DNA from: Gammaproteobacteria bacterium
GTDB taxonomy: Bacteria; Pseudomonadota; Gammaproteobacteria; HIGHO2-12-38-15
NCBI GenBank assembly: GCA_016218405.1
Contig: JACREE010000022.1
Location: forward strand, 1-59,523
Direction of reading: 5' to 3'
Length of the DNA: 59,523 nt
Notes under the pieces: model-generated
Databases searched by the model: none
Told to the model about the DNA's origin: nothing
The model's input: the letters and a program-made list of their open reading frames with translations, nothing else
Translations under genes and position numbers: made by a program
Shown here: positions 39,163 to 48,126 of the stretch, piece after piece
Layout: each line of letters begins with the position of its first letter
Numbering within the stretch: position 1 is the first letter of the stretch

Positions 39163-39867
39163 TTAATTTTCATGAAACAGGGTGCTCATATCTTCAACTT
39201 GAGTCACTTTTATGGCACGGACCTGTCGATTTTGACTTATAAGCCCATTAACTGACGGACATATGAAAAATGATGCGCCAATTTTACATATATCAAGGTG
39301 TTGAAAGCAGTAAATCATTGCCTGTAAATAGGCAGTGACATTTCTAAAAAAATAAACTCCAGTTGAAGCATGTGTGGAAATAAGTTGTTTTTCACGTGCT
39401 TTAGTTACAACATCGCCATCTAAGCTGATATAGCTAAATTTAGGATTGCTGGAGTCAAAATACGGTACTACTGCATCAACATACGGATTACTATAAAAAT
39501 AAGCGCATACATCCTGCGGCATTGTAAAGACGATATCCGCCAAATCGATAATTACGGGGGTATCGTATTGTTTGGCAAGTGCAAGCCCAGCAAGCGCTGA
39601 TAAAGGTGCGCCTGCGCTGAGATCACTTAAAATGACTGTATGGGCCGAGGGAAAGCGCTTCATGATTAATGTTTGCACTTGTTTGGTATGAATGCCTTCA
39701 TCACGCAAAATAAAAACCAACTGGTTACTGTCGTGATCATTTATCCATGGCCGATGGGCTAGTACATGCTCTATTAATGTTGTGTGTCCAACAGGATAAA
39801 GGGGACGGATTCCGAATTGTTCTGTGTAAAAATCTGGGCCTGCTAACGGAATTAGGATAAGACACAT
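39163..39867 (-). CDS. Nucleotidyltransferase-family protein with degenerate GxGTR loop (paralogue 1 of 3)
   Basis: A 234-residue protein from the ATG at 39865-39867, which has AAGGA upstream and overlaps the previous gene by 16 bases. Its overall layout (N-terminal ILIPLAGPDF, central VIIDLADIVF, then STHASTGVYFF) parallels the next two genes. The N-terminal loop lacks the GxGxR and PKP residues needed for nucleotide binding. It may be a non-catalytic or altered-specificity member of the sugar nucleotidyltransferase/GT2 fold. Substrate unknown. Confidence 0.65.
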   Translation of the reverse strand: MCLILIPLAGPDFYTEQFGIRPLYPVGHTTLIEHVLAHRPWINDHDSNQLVFILRDEGIHTKQVQTLIMKRFPSAHTVILSDLSAGAPLSALAGLALAKQYDTPVIIDLADIVFTMPQDVCAYFYSNPYVDAVVPYFDSSNPKFSYISLDGDVVTKAREKQLISTHASTGVYFFRNVTAYLQAMIYCFQHLDICKIGASFFICPSVNGLISQNRQVRAIKVTQVEDMSTLFHEN

Positions 39868-40592
39868 GAGCGATCCTTGATAAAACGAGTAAGATCCTCT
39901 GGTGTACCTAGCCCGTGCATACATGTAGCATCAATATTATAAATGCCGATACGAAGACCGGCAGATATGCAATAGTTATAGACCGGACAGGTATAAAACT
40001 CACCATTAACACGATCATTGGCTATTAGCATATCGATGGCTGCGTCAACAAAATGTTTACCTTGAGAAAAATAATATAATCCAACCGTTGCATAAGCTGA
40101 AATGGGTTGTTTTTCTTTAACTTCGAGCACTAAATTTGTTTCATTAAGTCTTGCAAAGGACCATTTGGGATCGCGCATAGGATCGATGAAAGTTAGGATG
40201 GAGCCATCCAACTGACGATCTTGGCAATCTTGAATGAAATCAATAATGTTTGCATCGATATATTGATCTGAATTTGCCAGTAGTAATGGGACGCTATTGT
40301 TAATGAATCGATGCGCATGTAAAACGGTGCAAGTGGCACCTTCCGTAAGTCTATCAACAGCAATGATATGGGCATTGAAATTGTTTTGAATTCTATTGAA
40401 AATTGAAGCATGAGATTCAATATGTTCGGTGCGTGCTAACAACAAATAGTGCGCATCTTTGATATAAAGATTTTTTAAAACGAGTTCAATGAGCGTAGTT
40501 CCATTTACCATAATAAACGGCTTGGGTGTTGAATATCCTGCTTTAACAAAACGTGAACCTTGGCCCGCCATGGGGATGACAATATTGATCAT
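39852..40592 (-). CDS. Sugar nucleotidyltransferase (paralogue 2 of 3)
   Basis: A 246-residue NTP_transferase-fold protein with the intact N-terminal loop IPMAGQGSRFVKAGY and STPKPF, the central LLANSDQYI (metal-site Asp) and YATVGLYYF. It is probably the catalytic member of the triplet and activates a phosphorylated precursor for the glycan. It lies in a row with a HAD phosphatase and a GDPD-like protein, a combination I recall from other capsule loci. It overlaps the genes on both sides. Confidence 0.75.
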   Translation of the reverse strand: MINIVIPMAGQGSRFVKAGYSTPKPFIMVNGTTLIELVLKNLYIKDAHYLLLARTEHIESHASIFNRIQNNFNAHIIAVDRLTEGATCTVLHAHRFINNSVPLLLANSDQYIDANIIDFIQDCQDRQLDGSILTFIDPMRDPKWSFARLNETNLVLEVKEKQPISAYATVGLYYFSQGKHFVDAAIDMLIANDRVNGEFYTCPVYNYCISAGLRIGIYNIDATCMHGLGTPEDLTRFIKDRSCVLS

Positions 40593-41335
40593 ATTTGTAT
40601 TCCTTCCCTAAATCTTTGTTCGAATTCTTGTATTTTTTCAGGGGAATAAAATGAGTGATATTCGCTTGTTTCAATCCTATATGTTTTAAGTTTTTTATTA
40701 TCCAAAATCATTTCATTTAAGACTGAGGAGGTATAATACATTCCTTCATGACTTCGATCTTTAATAACGACACACATGGCACTTTGGATAAAATGGGTTC
40801 CTCGCTTAAAATAATATAATCCTGCTATGGCATCACGGCTGATTGGTTTTTTTTCGGTTGTTTCAATTAGAATTTGATCTTCTGTCACCCTTGCATAAGA
40901 CCATTGTGGATGAATCGAATCAAAGCAAATTACACCGCCATCAATATTTGGTTTACTAAAAAAATTGATAATAGGTTCGAATGAGTGGTTAATGACTTGA
41001 TCGGCATTGGCAATTAAGAGAGGATTGTTATGGTTAAGAAATTTAATGGCCAACAATAAACTGCACACAGCTCCTTTGGTTGGCGATTTTTGGACGACGA
41101 TATCACAATTATCAAAAGTCAGCATTTTTAAAATATTATCTAATTGGTATTTTTTTAAATCTGTATCATTGATAATGAATAGAAAGCGCTTGTTTACTGG
41201 GATCTGCATTAAGTTTTCAATAACAACTTGAATCATTGGTCGACCGAGAATTTCTTGAAATACTTTAGGATAGTGATGTAATTTTTCTGGATAAAAGAGA
41301 GAACTTCCTGCCATAGGCACGGCAATAGTTAGCAT
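40589..41335 (-). CDS. Nucleotidyltransferase-family protein (paralogue 3 of 3)
   Basis: A 248-residue relative of the two preceding genes: VPMAGSSLFYP at the N-terminus, YPKVFQEILG in place of PKP, LLIANADQVI in the centre, and AIAGLYYFKRG. The GxGxR signature is not conserved. It overlaps paralogue 2 by 4 bases (ATGA) and abuts the HAD gene (TAATG). Confidence 0.68.
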   Translation of the reverse strand: MLTIAVPMAGSSLFYPEKLHHYPKVFQEILGRPMIQVVIENLMQIPVNKRFLFIINDTDLKKYQLDNILKMLTFDNCDIVVQKSPTKGAVCSLLLAIKFLNHNNPLLIANADQVINHSFEPIINFFSKPNIDGGVICFDSIHPQWSYARVTEDQILIETTEKKPISRDAIAGLYYFKRGTHFIQSAMCVVIKDRSHEGMYYTSSVLNEMILDNKKLKTYRIETSEYHSFYSPEKIQEFEQRFREGIQI

Positions 41336-41970
41336 TAATTGGCCCCCATGTTAAGTGAATCAATGCGTGCTTTAATATTAAAATAGGTAACATCATTAAC
41401 CGTTTGAATAGGCAGCAGATGTGCTCCGCTCGCAATAGCCGCTTTTATCCCATATTCATTATCTTCAAGAATAAGTGTTTCGTGTGGCTTTACTCCCAAT
41501 TTATCCATGCATTTAATATATATTTCCGGATCGGGTTTTCCCTTTGTAACGTCTTGATTAGAAAATACGGCATCAAAATATTGGATAAGCATTGCTTTCT
41601 CAAGCATAATTCTGACTGTATTTCGGATGGAATTAGAACAAGCAGCCAGAAGTTTTCCCTCATTTTTTAATCGAGAAAGTGCATATTCATGAATAAACAT
41701 GGGTTTGCATTTTTGATAAACTTCTTCCAGTGTTCGTTGTTGTTTTACCTCATTGAGGAAGGCATGAAGTTCAACGGGTAACCCCCGCTCTACTGTCAGC
41801 ATTTCAAGTTTCTTCCTTGTGGGTAAACCATCGTATGTTCCAAGGTGATCGTATAAACTTATTTCCATGCCAAACAAACTTAAGGCCTTATTCAATGCTT
41901 CATAATGCCAATCTTTTGCATCAATCAACACCCCATCGATATCAAATAGAACAGCTTTAATTAGATTCAT
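41335..41970 (-). CDS. HAD-family phosphatase
   Basis: A 211-residue hydrolase from the ATG at 41968-41970, which overlaps the GDPD-like stop as ATGA and has AAGG upstream. Motifs: LFDIDGVLIDAKDWHYEAL (nucleophile Asp), LAACSNS (motif II), KGKPDPEIY (Lys) and LEDNEYGIKAA (motif IV). It resembles beta-phosphoglucomutase-type HADs and probably dephosphorylates an intermediate used by the neighbouring nucleotidyltransferases. Confidence 0.82.
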   Translation of the reverse strand: MNLIKAVLFDIDGVLIDAKDWHYEALNKALSLFGMEISLYDHLGTYDGLPTRKKLEMLTVERGLPVELHAFLNEVKQQRTLEEVYQKCKPMFIHEYALSRLKNEGKLLAACSNSIRNTVRIMLEKAMLIQYFDAVFSNQDVTKGKPDPEIYIKCMDKLGVKPHETLILEDNEYGIKAAIASGAHLLPIQTVNDVTYFNIKARIDSLNMGAN

Positions 41971-42602
41971 GTAAAATGCCTTTTTGCATAAGAAGGGAAG
42001 TCTGTACAAATCAGTAATTTGTTTGATAAATTTTCGACACTTAAGGCATTCGTGATATATTCCCATTGCTTGTTGTATGAACGTCCGTGTAGTTCGGCTG
42101 AAACGATACAAACTGAACCGACAATACTTGTTTGAGAAATGATAACTTCTGTATTTATCCACGGTGTAAGCAATTCATCTAACCAAATTCCTTGAGCACT
42201 TAACATGAGCTTAGGATAATACTCCACATCGCTACGTCTGATAAAAGTAGGCATACCCCATTTAAAATAACCAAGGGTATCTGGTACTGACATATCAAAA
42301 ATAAAATAGTTTTTTATTGCATATTTTTGTAGTTGATCATGCAGCAGCTTCTGCAAACCATCGGATTTAATATTTAACGCCAATGTGGAGGTAAAATTAC
42401 CGTCAGTGTAATAATGCAACAATTGCTCGAGTGGAATTGCAGAACCATGTGTGGACACGTCATGAGAAATAATTAAGCGGCCATTCAAATCACGAATATC
42501 AGTTTCTAGGCCATAACCTTCATCCAGACCTTTAAATAACGCCGTTAACGTATTTTTTTCGTCTGGTTGGCACCACAGGCCTCGATGGGCTAGAATTTCC
42601 AT
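41967..42602 (-). CDS. GDPD/PI-PLC-like phosphodiesterase domain protein
   Basis: A 211-residue cytoplasmic protein. ILAHRGLW (His-Arg-Gly), ETDIRDLNGRL and IISHD match the metal- and phosphate-binding motifs of glycerophosphodiester phosphodiesterases. It is shorter than typical GDPDs and lacks a signal peptide. Its position next to the HAD and nucleotidyltransferase genes points to a role in glycan precursor metabolism rather than lipid breakdown; this is inference. Confidence 0.75.
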   Translation of the reverse strand: MEILAHRGLWCQPDEKNTLTALFKGLDEGYGLETDIRDLNGRLIISHDVSTHGSAIPLEQLLHYYTDGNFTSTLALNIKSDGLQKLLHDQLQKYAIKNYFIFDMSVPDTLGYFKWGMPTFIRRSDVEYYPKLMLSAQGIWLDELLTPWINTEVIISQTSIVGSVCIVSAELHGRSYNKQWEYITNALSVENLSNKLLICTDFPSYAKRHFT

Positions 42603-42611
42603 GACGCTCCT

Positions 42612-44846
42612 CTACAAGCTAGGCATTATTTCTTTGACGGCAGGTACGTACTTTTTTGTTAGTTCTTGATTGACTGAATAATTGATCGGATATTTTTCAA
42701 TAAATCGAAATTCTTTTTCATGGATATTTTTTATAAAAATTTCATAAATCCGTGCACTCACAAATACACTAAAAATGCGATCAGGGAAGGAAATAGTAAC
42801 ATGTTGGTACCCCATCTTTTCTAAAGCCTTGAATGAGCCCACTCGATAATAAGCAATGTTCACCTTGGAGTTATCGAATAGATAGTTTTGGACAGAGTAT
42901 TTTACTGAATTTTTTGGAGAAGCTTGGCTGCTAAAATTACCCAGTATTACCGGTTCAAGAAGGGCAATGATGTCTGGCCGAACATGATAGACCGATGCGT
43001 AACCTCGTTTACGATGAAGAACGTCACCTGGGAGAAGCGGTTGAAATGGCATCGCAGTTATAGCGGGGTTACTTACGCCAAGTAGTCCTAGCATTTCACG
43101 ATTTGAAAAATACATGATGGTCGCTTCCTCGGGACTTGAAACAACAGCATCCTTTGGTAAGGTTTCATCTAAAAACTGACCCAAAGAAGCAAGGTTATCA
43201 ATCCTTTGCCAGGTGTTTTCTGTAGATTTGAAGCTTACTTGATTTACAAAAGATTGTAGTTTTTTACTGCTTAACAAACTTGCTATCGTTAAGCAAATGA
43301 TCACCGCGCAAATTATTATGAAATACTTGTGATTAAGCCATTTCTTTAAACCATTGAAAACTGCGCCATAAAGCAAGACCATAAATGTTAAACGAAGGAT
43401 CAAACCGAAGGGTAAACCATACCTATTCCAGGTAAGTGGAAACCAGTCACCACCCCCAGCAAAGTAGGGCAATATAAAGATAAAAATAATCACATTTAAA
43501 GCAAGCAATGTGTTGATATGAATTTTCCATGCAATTAACCGGCTATCTCTTTTCCAAGCAATCCAATTTATAAGATATAAAAATAATATTAATAACACGA
43601 AATAATGGAGTTTATTGCTTATTAATAAAGTATCGAGAAAATTTGTAAAGCCTGCTGAAAAATAGCCCGCATCAAGCGCAGTATTTTTAAATAAAATAGG
43701 ATTTGGAATAGCATGTCCATAGATGGCATATCTTAGGATAAGCAATACGATAAATGGAAAAAAAACAATGCTACCATGCACAGCCATACGTTTGATCGAC
43801 GATAACCCTATTTTTGTATGTGTTATGTAAGACAAGGGCTCAAAAATATAAACATACGTCATAAGAAGGGCTGCAAACAAAATTCCTTCTGTGCGCACTA
43901 ACGTCAATGTCGATAAAAAAATAAGCCCGAGTATTCGTTTTTCAGTAAACAAGATTAGGTAGCTACTTGCCAAAATCCACCCGCTGAACAGGACGGCTGA
44001 AAAGCCTGTGGCTCCAACGCTAATAACGTTAGGAGATATGCCAATAGTTAAAGCTGTTAATATCGCCCATGCTTTACTTTTAGTTAAATTGAAAACAAGA
44101 GAGTACGAAAAGACGATGACGATGATGTTTCCTAGAAGAGATGCCATGATTGAGGCATCCATGAGGTTTATTCCAAATTTTCCAAGAAGTGTAGTTATCA
44201 TCAGAGGAATAAAATCAACAGTTGCTTCGATCATCGAATGAGCGTTGATACTATAAACTCCATAGTGGAGGAGCATGTAAGCATGACGTAAATTAATAAA
44301 AAACTCATCCCATCCAGTAGAAGCGCGCATGCTGAGTAATATTGAAAGAATAGATATCAGGCTGAGTGAGGTGGGGGTGGGCCATCGTGATAGTGGATAT
44401 CTGTTTGATAATAACAGAATGCTCCCGATGGCAACAAAGAAGGCAATCATGATGCAATAAAGTTGTCGAAAAGGTATATGTTGAATAAAGTACATTTTTC
44501 CGCCAAGCAAACTTGTGGATACTGTTGTAAAAACAAGTTGATGGTCTATGCGGTAGAGGGTTGATTCAAATGTACCTGAGCAGGTTTGTAACCGATCTGG
44601 AACTAAGTCGTTTATTTGCCTATTAGGTAATACCTTACCTGGCAAATCATTTTTTATTAGTGAACAAAAAGTTTCAATTTTCTCAAAAACAATGTGGCTA
44701 AAACCAGAAGAAGGGTTGGAAAAACCATTAGAATTGTTTAGCCAGTGGACACTTACAAAAGCCATGCCCAGCAAAAAAAACCATTTTAGCTTTTTTTTGC
44801 TAAACATAGTTGAAGATAGGTTTTTAATGTATTTGTAAACTAACAT
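42612..44846 (-). CDS. Large GT-C-like membrane glycosyltransferase
   Basis: A 744-residue protein with a first transmembrane helix near residues 21-36, an external loop of about 90 residues, then about ten further membrane segments (about 130-540) and a soluble C-terminal domain. After the second membrane segment, RASTGWDEFFINLRHAY contains the acidic pair expected of GT-C enzymes, which use polyprenyl-phosphate sugars. It is the first gene of the minus-strand glycan block. Given the neighbouring arabinose-donor pathway, an arabinosyltransferase role is possible but unproven. Confidence 0.65.
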   Translation of the reverse strand: MLVYKYIKNLSSTMFSKKKLKWFFLLGMAFVSVHWLNNSNGFSNPSSGFSHIVFEKIETFCSLIKNDLPGKVLPNRQINDLVPDRLQTCSGTFESTLYRIDHQLVFTTVSTSLLGGKMYFIQHIPFRQLYCIMIAFFVAIGSILLLSNRYPLSRWPTPTSLSLISILSILLSMRASTGWDEFFINLRHAYMLLHYGVYSINAHSMIEATVDFIPLMITTLLGKFGINLMDASIMASLLGNIIVIVFSYSLVFNLTKSKAWAILTALTIGISPNVISVGATGFSAVLFSGWILASSYLILFTEKRILGLIFLSTLTLVRTEGILFAALLMTYVYIFEPLSYITHTKIGLSSIKRMAVHGSIVFFPFIVLLILRYAIYGHAIPNPILFKNTALDAGYFSAGFTNFLDTLLISNKLHYFVLLILFLYLINWIAWKRDSRLIAWKIHINTLLALNVIIFIFILPYFAGGGDWFPLTWNRYGLPFGLILRLTFMVLLYGAVFNGLKKWLNHKYFIIICAVIICLTIASLLSSKKLQSFVNQVSFKSTENTWQRIDNLASLGQFLDETLPKDAVVSSPEEATIMYFSNREMLGLLGVSNPAITAMPFQPLLPGDVLHRKRGYASVYHVRPDIIALLEPVILGNFSSQASPKNSVKYSVQNYLFDNSKVNIAYYRVGSFKALEKMGYQHVTISFPDRIFSVFVSARIYEIFIKNIHEKEFRFIEKYPINYSVNQELTKKYVPAVKEIMPSL

Positions 44847-45300
44847 ATCTTATTAACCTTGAAGCACTAATAAAAGCTGACGCATAACGTCAAGTTTAAA
44901 CTAGCTACTTTCATCCCTTTCCTTTCAATTGTATTTATTGCCAACGCAAAAATACCGCATGAAAAATTCTAAACATCCGTATAAATTTCTATGTTGTTTC
45001 AAACGAGTTGACTCTATACTAATCGATTCCAACTTTCAACCATCTTTTCCACCAGCTTCCTCATACGCTTCAGGCTAACTCAGGACCGCTTTTTTAGTGA
45101 TTTGCAAGAAGTTCAGCGCTGTTTTTTTAATGATGGGTCTATTTCTGCGCCCCTTGACAGTTTCAGTAATCCATTTAAGATTCCGTATACTCGCGGGAGC
45201 ATTTCAAAGCAATATGATCACCGTTTGGATGATTAAATTAGTCAAGATTATTGGGGATACATATACGTAAATTAATCCTCTATGGCTAGCACAATTAGAA
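44847..45300. other. 454-base divergent spacer without a convincing gene
   Basis: An A/T-rich gap between the divergent GT-C gene and the HAD-UbiA gene. I found no RNA gene, terminator or repeat in it. A 46-codon frame at 45130-45270 (plus) has no ribosome binding site or recognisable product. It presumably holds the promoters of both glycan transcripts, but no clear pair of boxes stands out. Confidence 0.6.
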
Positions 45301-46791
45301 ATGTTAACAGCCACCAGGTTTGATTCAAGGATGAATGAGATGCAAAGCGGGCTTGCAGAATCGAAGTTACCATTGGTGGTGGACCTGGACGGCACGTTAA
45401 TCAAGACCAAATTACTGTTTGAGTTAGCCAATCAATATCTTATATCTAAACCATTGCATTTTTTTAAAATGGCGTATTGGTTTTTGAAAGGAAAAAAGGC
45501 GCTTAAACACCATCTTAATAAGATATCAATTGACATTTCAATGTTGCCATACAACCAGAAACTACTTGATTGGATAAAAACTCAAAAAAATGAAAAAGGG
45601 CGAAAAATTATTTTGGCTACCGCAAATCATTTTTCGTTGGCTGAGCAGGTAGCTGCTTATCATAAATTATTTGATGAAGTTTTTGGAACGGATTCTAATA
45701 CAAACCTAAAAGCCGAAAAGAAACGTGATTTTCTTGTCGGTAAATATGGTGAAGGAGGGTATGATTATGTTGGTGGCAGTGTGGCTGATTTGCTTGTTTG
45801 GGAATCAGCAGCCAATGCCGTTGTAATCAGTAATAACAAAACGCTCATAAAAAAAATTCAACAATATAATAACTGTGTTTCGGTATTTAGTTCAGATAAG
45901 CCTGCTGTATTATTTGCATTACTTAAATTACTGCGACCCCATCAGTGGTTAAAAAATTTATTGGTCATGTTGCCTTTATTTGCAGCACAATTATATTGTA
46001 ATGAAGCTAAGCTTATTAGTGCGATCATGGCATTTGTTATGTTTAGTCTGACAGCCTCTAGTGTTTATGTGCTTAATGATTTAATAGACCTTAATAATGA
46101 CAGGCGTCATGAACGAAAAAGATGCAGGCCTTTTGCATCAGGTAATCTCAGTATAGTCATTGGATGGATAATATGGCCTTTACTGCTTTTAAGTTCGTTT
46201 GGACTAACTTATTTTATGCTGCCAGTGAGTTTTCTGATAACGTTAGCCGTTTATTTCTTGCTTACATTTGCTTATTCATTAAAGTTGAAACAAATTGCGG
46301 TGTTAGATGTGTTAACACTGGCAGGTTTGTATACCATGCGAATTATCGCTGGTACAACTGCGATTGCAGTAAGTTTTTCATTTTGGTTGTTAACTTTTGC
46401 AATGTTTGTTTTTTTCAGTCTGGCGCTTATTAAGCGATTTAGTGAGCTAAAGGCTGCGCAAGTAAAAGACAAAGAAGGTCTACTGCCTGGGCGTGGTTAT
46501 TATCCTGGTGATTTAGAACTGGTTGCAAGTCTGGGCGCAGCCTCGGGATATATCTCCGTTTTGGTGTTGGCGCTTTATATTCAAGACAATACGGCTCTTT
46601 ATCTTTATCATGTACCCCAACTGCTTTGGTTAGCATGCCCATTATTGTTATTTTGGATTTCATTTAGTTGGCTAATTGCCCATCGTGGACAAATGCATGA
46701 TGATCCTATTGTATTTGCAATGAAAAATCCCGTGAGTCTAATTGTTGCATGCTTATTTGTTGGAATATTTGTACTTGCAAAATTTATTTAA
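45301..46791 (+). CDS. HAD phosphatase-UbiA prenyltransferase fusion, polyprenyl-phosphate phosphoribosyltransferase-like
   Basis: A 496-residue fusion. Residues about 25-195 are a HAD-IB domain (VVDLDGTLIK, ILATANH, GSVADLLVW). Residues about 205-496 are a UbiA-type membrane domain with RPHQWLKN, YVLNDLIDLNNDRRH and AYSLKLKQIAVLDV. The latter matches decaprenyl-phosphate phosphoribosyltransferase (Rv3806c type), which joins PRPP to polyprenyl phosphate. The HAD part is well placed to remove the 5-phosphate. DprE1- and DprE2-like genes follow. An in-frame ATG near 45340 with AAGGA is an alternative start. Confidence 0.85.
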   Translation: MLTATRFDSRMNEMQSGLAESKLPLVVDLDGTLIKTKLLFELANQYLISKPLHFFKMAYWFLKGKKALKHHLNKISIDISMLPYNQKLLDWIKTQKNEKGRKIILATANHFSLAEQVAAYHKLFDEVFGTDSNTNLKAEKKRDFLVGKYGEGGYDYVGGSVADLLVWESAANAVVISNNKTLIKKIQQYNNCVSVFSSDKPAVLFALLKLLRPHQWLKNLLVMLPLFAAQLYCNEAKLISAIMAFVMFSLTASSVYVLNDLIDLNNDRRHERKRCRPFASGNLSIVIGWIIWPLLLLSSFGLTYFMLPVSFLITLAVYFLLTFAYSLKLKQIAVLDVLTLAGLYTMRIIAGTTAIAVSFSFWLLTFAMFVFFSLALIKRFSELKAAQVKDKEGLLPGRGYYPGDLELVASLGAASGYISVLVLALYIQDNTALYLYHVPQLLWLACPLLLFWISFSWLIAHRGQMHDDPIVFAMKNPVSLIVACLFVGIFVLAKFI

Positions 46792-46797
46792 ATAAAG

Positions 46798-48126
46798 GTG
46801 ATTTGTGTATATGAAAATAATTTTATGTTGATGCAAGGTTGGGGGCGTTACCCAAAAATAGAAGCGGAGTTATTGCAACCTTTGACGATCACCGATTGCA
46901 AAAATTTTGTTAAAAATACTTCATCTCTGATAGCTCGTGGATTGGGACGAAGTTACGGTGATAGTTCTCTTGCGAATAATATATTGGGAATGAAATATTT
47001 AAATCATTTTTTAACTTTTGATAAGATTGCGGGTGTTATTTGTTGTGGCGCTGGCGTGTCGATTAATGAATTATTAAACACAAGCATACCTCATGGCTGG
47101 TTTTTACCGGTAACCCCAGGTACGCGTTATGTTACGATTGGGGGTGCTATCGCAAGTGATGTACATGGTAAAAATCATCACCATGAAGGGGCGTTCAGTG
47201 GATATGTAATAAATTTACAATTATTACTGAGCAACGGTGAGATAGTCACTGCATCGGCCACAGAGCATAGTGATTTATTCAAAGCAACTTGTGGAGGCAT
47301 GGGTTTAACGGGCATCATTTTGTCTGCAAATATTAAGCTTAAACCCATTAAATCTAGTTGTATTTTGCAAACAACTATCAAGAGCTATTGTTTAGATGAA
47401 GCTTTGGAGAAATTTGAACAATGTTCTAAAAGTTCATATTCCGTTGCATGGATTGATTGCTTGGCAACCGGCAAACACTTAGGGCGTTCCGTGCTTACCT
47501 TAGGCGAACATGCTGAAAATGGGACGCTAACTAGAGAAAAAAGCAGCACCATCCCTGTTTTTTTTGACTTGCCTGGATGTTTCCTCACTAGTAAGTCGAT
47601 AAAAGCATTCAACCTATTTTATCACGGAAAAATTAGTCAAAAAACCGAAACTAAACTAATTAAATTTAATTCTTTTTTTTATCCTTTAGATAACTTACGT
47701 AACTGGAATTACTTGTATGGTAAACAAGGTTTTATACAATACCAATTTGTTTTGCCAAAAGTGGCTAGCGCTGTGGGTCTTAAGCAAATATTAGGTCGCA
47801 TTGCTCAATCAGGAAAAGGTTCCTTCTTGGCAGTGCTTAAACTACTAGGAAAAGAAAATAACAATTTTATTTCATTTCCAATGGAGGGTTACACTCTTGC
47901 TCTGGATTTTAAAATAACAGCAGGATTGCTGGAATTATTAGAGGAGCTTGATAGGATGGTTTTAAATTTTGGTGGCAGAATTTACCTTGCAAAGGATGCA
48001 AGAATGACTGAGAAAACATTCAAATCAAGTTATCCTTGCTGGATTGATTTTGAATCAGTTCGAGAAAAATATGGTGCAATCGGAAAATTTTCATCACAAC
48101 AATCAAAACGTATTGGACTACAATGA
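46798..48126 (+). CDS. dprE1: DprE1-like FAD-dependent polyprenyl-phosphoribose 2'-oxidase
   Basis: Oxidises the ribose C2' of polyprenyl-phosphoryl-ribose to a keto sugar. The 442-residue product has GWGRYPK, ARGLGRSYGD, PGTRYVTIGGAIASDVHGKNHH (given here by landmarks PGTR and HGKNHH), and GGMGLTGIIL, all close to mycobacterial DprE1. At the position of the benzothiazinone-reactive Cys387 (NICVDF in M. tuberculosis, from memory) this protein has Ala (TLALDF). The GTG start at 46798 has no clear ribosome binding site; ATG at 46825 or 46831 is possible. The stop overlaps the next gene by 4 bases. Confidence 0.87.
   Translation: MICVYENNFMLMQGWGRYPKIEAELLQPLTITDCKNFVKNTSSLIARGLGRSYGDSSLANNILGMKYLNHFLTFDKIAGVICCGAGVSINELLNTSIPHGWFLPVTPGTRYVTIGGAIASDVHGKNHHHEGAFSGYVINLQLLLSNGEIVTASATEHSDLFKATCGGMGLTGIILSANIKLKPIKSSCILQTTIKSYCLDEALEKFEQCSKSSYSVAWIDCLATGKHLGRSVLTLGEHAENGTLTREKSSTIPVFFDLPGCFLTSKSIKAFNLFYHGKISQKTETKLIKFNSFFYPLDNLRNWNYLYGKQGFIQYQFVLPKVASAVGLKQILGRIAQSGKGSFLAVLKLLGKENNNFISFPMEGYTLALDFKITAGLLELLEELDRMVLNFGGRIYLAKDARMTEKTFKSSYPCWIDFESVREKYGAIGKFSSQQSKRIGLQ

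Noticed and set aside
45121-45130. CAGCGCTG palindrome followed by seven Ts as a possible terminator
   Set aside because: A palindrome without a loop cannot form a hairpin of useful size, and no transcript is expected to end there.
45130-45270. A 46-codon plus-strand frame starting MMGLFLRPL in the 44.8-45.3 kb spacer
   Set aside because: No ribosome binding site, no recognisable motif, and composition like the surrounding non-coding DNA.
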